Shown: positions 1 through 6,005 of the stretch, piece by piece
How the letters are laid out: each line of letters opens with the position of its first letter
Position numbering within the stretch: the stretch's first letter is position 1
Position numbers and translations under genes: made by a program
The notes under the pieces: model-generated
The model's database searches: none
The model's input: only the letters and a program-made list of their open reading frames with translations
What the model was told of the DNA's origin: nothing
Source: CAYNNP01 sp964398215
GTDB taxonomy: Bacteria > Planctomycetota > Planctomycetia > Pirellulales > Pirellulaceae
DNA: 14,588 nt
Direction: 5' to 3'
Assembly: GCA_964398215.1 (NCBI GenBank)
Contig: CAYNNP010000169.1
Location: 1-14,588 of the forward strand

Positions 1-13
1 CAAACACCACATC

Positions 14-76
14 AAAAAGCGCAACTCCAAAACTCACGCTTCGGGTTACCAAAAAGCGTAACTGCAAAACTCACGC
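14..76. repeat. two-copy direct repeat, 37-bp period, with planctomycete-style GGTAACCCGAAGCG linker
   Basis: A 26-bp unit beginning AAAAAGCG and ending CTCACGC occurs at 14-39 and again at 51-76 with two mismatches. The copies are separated by TTCGGGTTACC, giving a 37-bp period. Read on the minus strand, 33-58 has a core that ends GGTAACCCGAAGCGTGAG, and this reappears at 14502-14529 on the plus strand. The repeat lies downstream of the hydrolase gene that reads leftward. It has no T-tract after a long stem, so I do not call it a terminator. It looks like a dispersed intergenic repeat, and its function is unknown. Confidence 0.6.
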
Positions 77-164
77 CACCAGACAAAATCAGAATTCAAT
101 CAATAGGCCGAAGGCCGACACAGCTTCTTGTGCTGTCCTCTGCTAAAGCACGAATAGCAGGACT

Positions 165-1742
165 TTACCGAACGTTTGTATTCCCGTTTTGCTGTGCCAA
201 TTGCCAGTACTTCACTGTACCCAATTGTTTTGGAATCAACAGTCCGCGGTTTTCAGCCTGAAGTCGCCCTCGCACCACTTCATAGAGGTCGCGAAGCATG
301 GATTGATTGTCACCGTAATAGCTGTGCCCGAGCAGACTCATGTCGATGCCGCTCACATCGATGGTGTCAATTCCGGGCACGAAGACGAGGTTCGTACCGC
401 TCTCGCCAGCCCGAGGGTAACCGTGCACTCGCTTGGACGCGATCAAGGCCTGATCGGCTGATGACGCGTACAAGGTAACTTGCTGGGCGACGGCCGCCAA
501 AGGTGGACCCAAGTCTCGGCGAAATTGATCCGCGTCAACATCGGGTGCTGCCAGAACAATCTGGTCAAATGGCTTGTCTGAATTTGGAGGCAGTTGCCAA
601 GTGATCTGCTGTATCGCCGAGGTCATCGCGCGATTGCCCATACTATGCGCGACCACATTGATCGACTTAGCATTCGATTTTGTTGCCAAGTCAATCAGAA
701 AATCTTTCAGATGCGGCGCCGTCCATTGCGAATTGTTCTCGTCAACGGTGTAACTCAGTAGCTTGCCTTGGCTAGGCCAGCTGTAACAAACCGGCACGCC
801 CTCAAAGGGCAAATCGACGGCTAACTGTGCGGTTCTCATTACTGCCGATTCAAAGTCCACGTTGTAGCCATGAATAAAAACCAACAAGTCCTGATCTGGT
901 GAACCATCAATGGTCGTATTCAATTTGCTCCGAAAGTCATCTTGATCGACTTCCACGACACTATTGATGACGATGTGTTTTTCGCGATCTTCGCTCAATT
1001 CAAAACGCAACAAACTGGGTCGTTCAACTTCTCCACTTTGGTGACTGCTGGGCACCGTGACTTCGCAGACACCTCGAACTGATTCACCACGATCGGCTGT
1101 GTAAGTCACGCCGTGTTTTTCTAGAGTCGTTTGTCCAGAAATAACAAAAGAGGCAGCGCCAACGATTCCTACCAGCGCCAACAAACCAAATCCTCCGGTA
1201 GCAAACCAAGAGCCTTGGAACCAGAAGTAGACAGCGATGACAATGCAAATCAGCGCAGCGATCCCCAGCAAGATCGGCCAATTACTCTGGCCCGCCAAGT
1301 GGTAATCGGTCAGGCTGATATCACCACGCTTTCGATCGGTGGCGTAAAAAACTTGGACGGTTGCGTAACCGTCTTGCGGCTGGAAACTCGAACCAGCTGG
1401 CAGTGAATCAAAGGGAGCCGATTGTGGCGCAGCCATTGGCTCGCTGGTCGGAGCCTCAAATTGCAACTCGTTCGTCGTTCGACGTGTCGCCAGAGTCGGC
1501 GGCACGCTGGCGATTTGGGGCTGTGCGAATGCTTCAGAATCGCGTGCGGCAGTGGTAATCGAGGGTGGTGAATCGCTCCAGATTTGTTCTGGTGCCAGTT
1601 CTGTCGTCGCAGCAGGAACGTGGTCACTTTGAACATCAGGTTCTAACTGACTAACGGTCTTTTGATCCGATGGTTTAGAGCATCCGGTAGCAAGCAAATG
1701 GGTCGCCAACAAAGCTGGCAAAAACATCTTGAGCGATTTCAT
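165..1742 (-). CDS. lipoprotein alpha/beta hydrolase, DUF900-like, with an internal transmembrane hairpin
   Basis: The 525-residue product is probably an envelope-anchored serine hydrolase; its substrate is unknown. The N-terminus is a lipoprotein signal ending LATG-C21. A linker rich in Pro, Ser, Thr and Ala follows, then the FYATDR motif (about 132-137) typical of DUF900 proteins, two hydrophobic segments (about 155-174 and 179-202), and the catalytic fold: HGYN (291-294), YSWPS (320-324), nucleophile elbow AHSMGN with Ser367, a probable acid in APDVD (Asp401) and a probable catalytic His473 in LLGHSYY. I chose the ATG at 1742 because a GGAGAAAGG-type ribosome binding site precedes it and the lipobox then sits at residue 21. 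A TTG-initiated extension to 1907 adds 55 residues without a good site. The gene follows the small NPYKPPE gene on the same strand after about 150 bp. Confidence 0.85.
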   Translation of the reverse strand: MKSLKMFLPALLATHLLATGCSKPSDQKTVSQLEPDVQSDHVPAATTELAPEQIWSDSPPSITTAARDSEAFAQPQIASVPPTLATRRTTNELQFEAPTSEPMAAPQSAPFDSLPAGSSFQPQDGYATVQVFYATDRKRGDISLTDYHLAGQSNWPILLGIAALICIVIAVYFWFQGSWFATGGFGLLALVGIVGAASFVISGQTTLEKHGVTYTADRGESVRGVCEVTVPSSHQSGEVERPSLLRFELSEDREKHIVINSVVEVDQDDFRSKLNTTIDGSPDQDLLVFIHGYNVDFESAVMRTAQLAVDLPFEGVPVCYSWPSQGKLLSYTVDENNSQWTAPHLKDFLIDLATKSNAKSINVVAHSMGNRAMTSAIQQITWQLPPNSDKPFDQIVLAAPDVDADQFRRDLGPPLAAVAQQVTLYASSADQALIASKRVHGYPRAGESGTNLVFVPGIDTIDVSGIDMSLLGHSYYGDNQSMLRDLYEVVRGRLQAENRGLLIPKQLGTVKYWQLAQQNGNTNVR

Positions 1743-1896
1743 CGACGAACACCTTTCTCCGCGAAAAACTTGGCAGACAAGAATGGTTAGCGGTAGCAAA
1801 AATGCCTCGCCGCGTCGATCCCGATTTGCGGCCCGCACACCCGTCAACTCATAACTGGCGCCCACCGCGAGAATGATGGCAGTTAGTTGGCGGTGG

Positions 1897-2064
1897 CTAC
1901 TCAGCAATGAGTAACCGGATCAACCACGAGACTGCAAAGAGAAGAGAAAGCAATAGAGCGAGACGTTTGTCGCCGGGGCGCCGTTTGGGTAACCGACGTC
2001 GGGGTTTTGTGATTCTTGCGGTCGTTGCTGTGCAAGCGGTTTCTGGTGGCTTGTAGGGATTCAC
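1897..2064 (-). CDS. small membrane protein with N-terminal NPYKPPE motif
   Basis: This predicted 55-residue protein starts with GTG, giving (M)NPYKPPE at the extreme N-terminus. A Thr/Ala stretch and a strongly basic segment (about 18-34, many Arg/Lys) follow, then one hydrophobic helix (about 35-54) ending one residue before the stop. Short membrane proteins opening NPY-x-(S/P)-P-E are, to my knowledge, common in planctomycetes; no function is known. The alternative ATG at 2097 would add 11 residues and has GAGG six bases upstream, whereas the GTG has no clear ribosome binding site. I prefer the GTG because it places the motif at the start. The 5' flank, including the ATG at 2097, lies in the 55-bp segment duplicated across the assembly gap, so the upstream sequence is uncertain. 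Confidence 0.6.
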   Translation of the reverse strand: MNPYKPPETACTATTARITKPRRRLPKRRPGDKRLALLLSLLFAVSWLIRLLIAE

Positions 2065-2071
2065 TTCAGAA

Positions 2072-2126
2072 TAGGCGCACTTTGCGTCATTGTGCATGTG
2101 CAACCTCACAGCCGGAGATAGATGAC
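2072..2126 (+). repeat. left copy of exact 55-bp duplication bordering the N gap
   Basis: This 55-bp segment, beginning TAGGCGCACTTTGCG and ending GATAGATGAC, touches the left edge of the run of Ns. It is repeated without mismatch at 2227-2281, touching the right edge. The exact identity and the position at both contig ends point to an unmerged contig overlap rather than a biological repeat. Confidence 0.9.
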
Positions 2127-2226
2127 NNNNNNNNNNNNNNNNNNNNNNNNNNNNNNNNNNNNNNNNNNNNNNNNNNNNNNNNNNNNNNNNNNNNNNNNNN
2201 NNNNNNNNNNNNNNNNNNNNNNNNNN
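2127..2226. other. assembly gap, 100 Ns
   Basis: There are exactly 100 unknown bases, the conventional placeholder for a gap of unknown size. The missing part of the sensor kinase gene to the right should lie here if the join is correct. Reading frames that run through the Ns are meaningless. Confidence 0.99.
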
Positions 2227-2281
2227 TAGGCGCACTTTGCGTCATTGTGCATGTGCAACCTCACAGCCGGAGATAGATGAC
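2227..2281 (+). repeat. right copy of exact 55-bp duplication bordering the N gap
   Basis: Identical to 2072-2126. In this copy a reading frame continues into the receiver-domain fragment, but the residues encoded by the 55 bp (RRTLRHCACATSQPEIDD) do not look like receiver sequence except perhaps the last few. This suggests the segment may have been attached to the kinase contig artificially. Confidence 0.9.
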
Positions 2282-2846
2282 AAGCAACGCCAAACGCCAA
2301 TCGTGGCACTGACCGCTCACGCATTGAAAGGCGACCGCGAGAGATATTTGGCAGCCGGAATGGACGCGTACATTTCTAAACCCATCCAGGTTTCAGAGCT
2401 CCAAGCTGTCATGGCCGACCTCTGCGGCGGTGAAGAACCAACGGTCGTCACACCAGTGGTTGATACCAATGCGGAAGTCGTTGATCACAACGACCTGATG
2501 ACTCGAATTGGTGGCGACATGGAATTCCTTAGCACAATGGTATCGTTGTTTGCCGAAGACTACCCCAAGCACATCGCCTCGATCGAAGCCGCCCTTTTGG
2601 AAGGTTCAGCCGACGGAGTTCGTCAATCTGCACACACTGAAAGGAAACGCGGGCAATCTGGGTGGAATCAAAGCCGCTGCAGCAGCCCTTGTCGTGGAAA
2701 ACCTCGGGCGCGAATCAAAATGGGACGAATGCCCTGCAGCCATCGAGCGACTAAAGCAATCACTGAAGGAACTGCAACAAACCTTGGAGGCAACTGCAAC
2801 CGGCAGCCCTTCGCAAAACGGAACCTCAACCGGATCCTCGAACTAA
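2227..2846 (+). pseudogene. C-terminal fragment of hybrid sensor histidine kinase (half receiver + Hpt), frameshifted
   Basis: From about 2282 the frame encodes the second half of a response-regulator receiver domain: TPIVALTAHA, then DRERYLAAGMDAYISKPI with the conserved Ser-Lys-Pro. A linker follows, then an Hpt phosphotransfer domain beginning DLMTRIGGDMEFL. The Hpt core HTLKGNAGNLGG is split. The first frame runs to ...VRQSAHT and then turns to nonsense (it stays open to 3022), while HTLKGN onward is in another frame that ends at the TAA at 2844-2846. The switch lies in the CACACA tract at 2631-2636; two extra bases (one more CA) would restore one protein. The sensor, HisKA, ATPase and first receiver half, including the phospho-acceptor Asp, are missing into the gap. 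Such proteins relay phosphate from receiver to Hpt histidine. The gene could be a real remnant, or an intact gene damaged by assembly error. Confidence 0.8.
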
Positions 2847-3380
2847 GCGATCCTCATCGCCGCACAGCTCACAGCGTCACGCTGCAAGTCGCTTTACCAA
2901 GGCCGCACTCCACTCGCAACAATCGCGAGCCGAAGTTCACTGCGCTGCTGCATCACCCCAACGAAGACACCCCTGTGCGCTCTTGCTGCGTTTTGAGCGT
3001 GAGGAGCTTTGTCGATTCATGAGCACAAGATAGGTACTGGGGTAGCGAGGAGCGAATTGTGAAGCGTAATTCCCGCGAACAGAGATCCCCATCTTCGGGA
3101 TCCGTAGGGCATCAATCACGTTGGGCGCCAAAAACAATCCAGCATTGCAGCGTTGTATTTGTTTGCAAAAGGTAGGCTGGATAGAAATTACGTTTTGAAT
3201 TGGTTTTCTCCTATAGAGTCAGCCCGAATAGGGGCCACGTTTATTGTTAAAACCAAACCAAACGGAACCTTGGCGCATTGGGACGACAGCTTTTTTCACC
3301 AATAGCGTGCGATACGTAGTTGTTTGACCTATTCGTTGAATAGCCACGGTTATTCCAAAATCCACACACCACCCGACCCC
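2847..3380. other. 534-bp intergenic stretch between kinase fragment and TadE-like genes
   Basis: No convincing gene is present. There are two small perfect stems: CAGCG-TCA-CGCTG at 2872-2884 and GATCCC/GGGATC with a 7-base loop at 3084-3102. Neither has a T-tract. The stretch about 3031-3120 is open on the minus strand (2937-3137) but has no ribosome site or recognisable product, and it resembles dispersed intergenic sequence rather than a gene. A TTACGT-18 bp-TATAGA arrangement at 3188-3217 could be a promoter for the TadE-like genes, but the match is weak. Confidence 0.5.
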
Positions 3381-3836
3381 GTGAAGCAACGACCACGTAT
3401 TTCCGACGGTAGAGACGCATCATCTCGCCGAGCCATCGCTGTCGTCGAACTTGCGCTGGTTCTGCCAGTGCTCTTCATACTGATACTCGGGATGCTGGAG
3501 ATCTGCGAGGGAATTTTTCTGAAGCAGAAAATTGTCATCGCATCACATGAAGGGGCTCGGATTGCCGTCCGCCGAGACGCAACCATTTCAGATGTTCAGG
3601 ACGCCGTTTCGGCCTATCTGCAGGCTCGAGAAATGGAGTTTGGTCCGATCGCATCGGTGGTTTCGTGTACTCCTGCACCGGAGGAAGCAAAATTGCTTGA
3701 ACCGGTGGTCGTTCGAGTCGAAATTGACGTCAATTCAAATATGAGGATGCCACTGTCGCTCTACAAATACATCAGAGGTGAGACGATCGTTGGTGAAGTC
3801 ACCATGTTTAAAGAATACGACGGAGCCAACCTCTAA
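3381..3836 (+). CDS. TadE-like pseudopilin / pilus assembly protein
   Basis: The 151-residue product resembles TadE-family minor pseudopilins of Flp/Tad-type systems. A short basic, Ser-rich N-terminus ends SRRA, followed by I-A-V-V-E and a long hydrophobic helix (about 20-46), then an extracytoplasmic alpha/beta domain with IVIASHEGARIAVRRDA, a well-conserved TadE-type stretch. Prepilin peptidases of this class cut before a residue four ahead of Glu; here Ala replaces the usual Gly at -1 and Glu is at +5. No ATG is available. I chose GTG at 3381 because it gives a typical short leader, but TTG at 3324 (19 residues longer) is possible and neither has a clear ribosome site. The next TadE-like gene begins 16 bp after the stop on the same strand, suggesting an operon. 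Confidence 0.8.
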   Translation: MKQRPRISDGRDASSRRAIAVVELALVLPVLFILILGMLEICEGIFLKQKIVIASHEGARIAVRRDATISDVQDAVSAYLQAREMEFGPIASVVSCTPAPEEAKLLEPVVVRVEIDVNSNMRMPLSLYKYIRGETIVGEVTMFKEYDGANL

Positions 3837-3852
3837 CCAATCTGTATCAACC

Positions 3853-4275
3853 ATGATTCGCAAAAAGAAACGAGACCAACGACGCGGTGCTACAGCAATC
3901 GAATTCGCGATTTCTGCGTCTATTTTAATGTTCGTTCTATTCGCGTTTTTCGAATTCGGAATGGTGATGATGATCGAGTCTTTTGCAGAAAATGCCGCAT
4001 TTCGATCCGCCCGCCACGCCGCCGTACTTGGCGCGTCGGTAGAAGAAGCGGTTGAGCTGGCTAGGTCTGACATGGAGATTCTAGGCGTCGATGACGCGGA
4101 GATAATCGTCGAGCCAACAGCGGGCTCGCAGATTCAAGGTAGCATCGACTCAAACACAGAGAGTATTCGAGTAAGAGTCAGAGTCCCACTAGCCAATCAC
4201 ATCGCTTTTGGCCGCCTTTTCAGTGGAACAACAATGGAACGACAGGCCGTCATCATCACAGAACGATCGGAGTAG
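3853..4275 (+). CDS. second TadE-like pseudopilin
   Basis: This 140-residue protein has an N-terminal basic leader (MIRKKKRDQRRG), a perfect TadE-type cleavage context G12|ATAIE17, and a hydrophobic helix (about 16-40). The periplasmic part includes ENAAFRSARHAAVLGAS and a beta-rich C-terminus with IRVRVRVPL. It shares the layout of the preceding gene but diverges in sequence, so the two may form a heteromeric pseudopilin pair like TadE with TadF. I chose the ATG at 3853 because it places the basic leader directly before the cleavage site; an in-frame extension to 3778 would overlap the previous gene. There is no obvious Shine-Dalgarno sequence, so translation may be coupled to the gene upstream. 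Its end contains the ribosome site of the vWA gene. Confidence 0.82.
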   Translation: MIRKKKRDQRRGATAIEFAISASILMFVLFAFFEFGMVMMIESFAENAAFRSARHAAVLGASVEEAVELARSDMEILGVDDAEIIVEPTAGSQIQGSIDSNTESIRVRVRVPLANHIAFGRLFSGTTMERQAVIITERSE

Positions 4276-4279
4276 CATC

Positions 4280-5551
4280 ATGAATAATCACAAAAGTAAC
4301 CGTCGTGGCGCCGTCATGGCGCTGCTAGCCGTTGTCCTTCCCGTCATCGTTTTGTTGGGTATGGTCGCGATCAATCTTGCATCAATGCAATTGGCACGGA
4401 CAGAATTAAAAATCGCAACGGATGCCGCAGCTCGAGCTGGTGGACGAGCATGGAGCGAGCATCAAGACCAAGATATCGCGCGAGATTTCGCGCAACAGGC
4501 AGCGTTACTGAACAACGTCAATGGAAATGGTCTTTCACTGGACGCGTCCAGCAATTCTTCTGAAATCGTATTTGGTTCATCCCTTCGCATTGAAAGTGAA
4601 GGTCGCTTTGTTTTTTCACCACTAGGCAACAACGACGATGCAATCAGCGCGACAGGAATCCGCGTCAACGCGTCACTGGACGATCAACTTCTGTTCGCAA
4701 TTGGCAACACCGAAACCTTTCAGCTTTTGGCCACATCGGTGGCCACGCAAATTGACCGAGACATTGCGTTGGTCGTTGACCGGTCCGGTTCGATGGCCTA
4801 CTACCAAGACGAAGACGAATTGTACGAAACGATAACAGCACTGTACGAGGACGGATCCAATGGGATTTCAAATTCCGAATACATTGATGCCGTCACCGAC
4901 TATCAGCCGATTCGATCACTCGCAAGACTACCACTCTCTGACCGCCAGTACTCGCAAAAAGTGATCGACCTACTCTCTGGCGACCTGAAACAATACGCAA
5001 TCACTCTCAATACGAAATACCGTACCGGAATCGGTGGACCCGACCATTCCAGGTGGGCGCTGTTAGAGGAAGCGAGCGAAGCGTTCTTCAACACCTTGGA
5101 AAACAGCGATCAAACAGAACTGGTTTCGGTCAGCTCGTTTGCCAGCTCAGGTCGACAAGACGTTCCACTGACCAGCGATGTTAACGAAGCGATCAAAAGC
5201 ATTGAATCAATGCGTCCAGACGGATCGACCGCAATCGGAGTCGGGATGTTAGAAGGCATTCAAACACTTGTTGGCGATCGAGCACGGCCTGACGCGGTAC
5301 CAACGATCATTGTTTTTTCCGACGGCGAGAACAAAAGAGGGAGAAATCCTGAGTCGGCTGCGAGGCAAATCAAAGACGACCATCCACGCGTCATTATCAA
5401 CACCGTCACATTCGCCGCCGGAAACCAACGCGAAATGCAAGCCGTGGCAGAAATTGGCGATGGCAGGCACTATCACGCCGAGTCAGGGGATCAGCTAATC
5501 GAGATCTTCAAGATCATTGCCGCCAGTTTTCGGACGATCATCACCGAGTAG
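4280..5551 (+). CDS. TadG-like protein with von Willebrand factor A domain
   Basis: This 423-residue protein opens with a TadE/TadG-like anchor (NRRGAVMALL, helix about 12-34) and the conserved ARTELKIATDAAARAGGRAW region. After a beta-rich linker comes a vWA domain from about residue 161. Its metal-ion-dependent adhesion site is complete: DRSGS (Asp167, Ser169, Ser171), a Thr317 in DGSTAIGVG, and Asp348 in FSDGEN. Between the DRSGS strand and the first helix (SRWALLEEASEAF, about 258) is an unusually long insertion of roughly 80 residues. The cleavage-type motif RRG|AVMAL lacks Glu at +5, so the anchor may stay uncut. The ATG at 4280 has GGAG seven bases upstream, inside the end of the previous gene, and starts 4 bp after its stop. 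Likely role: envelope-anchored adhesin or assembly factor of a Tad-like structure. Confidence 0.88.
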   Translation: MNNHKSNRRGAVMALLAVVLPVIVLLGMVAINLASMQLARTELKIATDAAARAGGRAWSEHQDQDIARDFAQQAALLNNVNGNGLSLDASSNSSEIVFGSSLRIESEGRFVFSPLGNNDDAISATGIRVNASLDDQLLFAIGNTETFQLLATSVATQIDRDIALVVDRSGSMAYYQDEDELYETITALYEDGSNGISNSEYIDAVTDYQPIRSLARLPLSDRQYSQKVIDLLSGDLKQYAITLNTKYRTGIGGPDHSRWALLEEASEAFFNTLENSDQTELVSVSSFASSGRQDVPLTSDVNEAIKSIESMRPDGSTAIGVGMLEGIQTLVGDRARPDAVPTIIVFSDGENKRGRNPESAARQIKDDHPRVIINTVTFAAGNQREMQAVAEIGDGRHYHAESGDQLIEIFKIIAASFRTIITE

Positions 5552-6005
5552 TTCAGCCGAGGACTTTACAACTATCTTTCCACGGCGGACTAGCCGGAAA
5601 CGCAGTGACAGCGGAAAACGCAGTGACAGGCGATAGCATGATACGTTTCGTTGCCCGCACGATTCGCTACCCAATCGCCTCTTCTTTCCCCGGCAGACAC
5701 ATACCAGAACCGTCGTAAGGCCGATGGGTTGCCTTGTGTGTGAACACCGAACTTGGAGACACTTGCTCGCCAAGACGGATCGTCAATCTGCTTGGGCTTC
5801 GGGTTAGGGCGAATCAGTTTTTGAATCTAGGTAACCAAGCTTTACAAGCGCGAAACGCCAGAGCGCCAACAAGTGAATTCACGGGCATTTGTCCAACACA
5901 CTTGCGTGCGCTCTTGCGATGCGTGCTTCTTTGGCGGTGGATGCAAAACAAGCAGCCGGAGCTGTCTGCCCCCTTTTCTTGTCTAAGCGAATGTCGTTTT
6001 CGGAT
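5552..6005. other. 454-bp intergenic stretch between convergent vWA and comM genes
   Basis: This space lies between two convergent genes. It contains the 17/18-bp tandem duplication at 5595-5629. The open frames on both strands here (5495-5773 minus, 5734-6039 plus) have no ribosome site or recognisable motif, and they run into the flanking genes. No strong stem followed by a T-tract was found. Confidence 0.5.
5595..5629 (+). repeat. 17/18-bp tandem duplication after the vWA gene
   Basis: CGGAAACGCAGTGACAG (5595-5611) is followed at once by CGGAAAACGCAGTGACAG (5612-5629). The two copies differ only by one A in the A-run. This looks like a recent slippage-type duplication in non-coding sequence. 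Confidence 0.85.

Noticed and set aside
100..160. ACAGC/GCTGT and GGCC stems as a terminator for the hydrolase
   Set aside because: Stems of four to five pairs without a T-tract; kept only as part of the repeat context.
1743..1907. N-terminal extension of the hydrolase to a TTG at 1907
   Set aside because: It would bury the lipobox 76 residues in and lacks a ribosome site; ATG 1742 has both a good site and a normal lipoprotein signal.
2847..3022. Continuation of the kinase frame to 3022
   Set aside because: After the frameshift at 2631-2636 this frame has no homology-like pattern; the true Hpt end is in the other frame at 2846.
2937..3137. 66-residue minus-strand open frame
   Set aside because: No ribosome site, no recognisable domain, low-complexity Ser/Arg end; more likely intergenic sequence.
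5495..5773. 92-residue minus-strand open frame
   Set aside because: Overlaps the end of the vWA gene and translates the tandem duplication; composition is not protein-like.
5930..6000. Possible intrinsic terminator for comM (CAGC-TCCG-GCTG followed by T-rich bases on the minus strand)
   Set aside because: Only four stem pairs and an interrupted T-run; could easily be chance.
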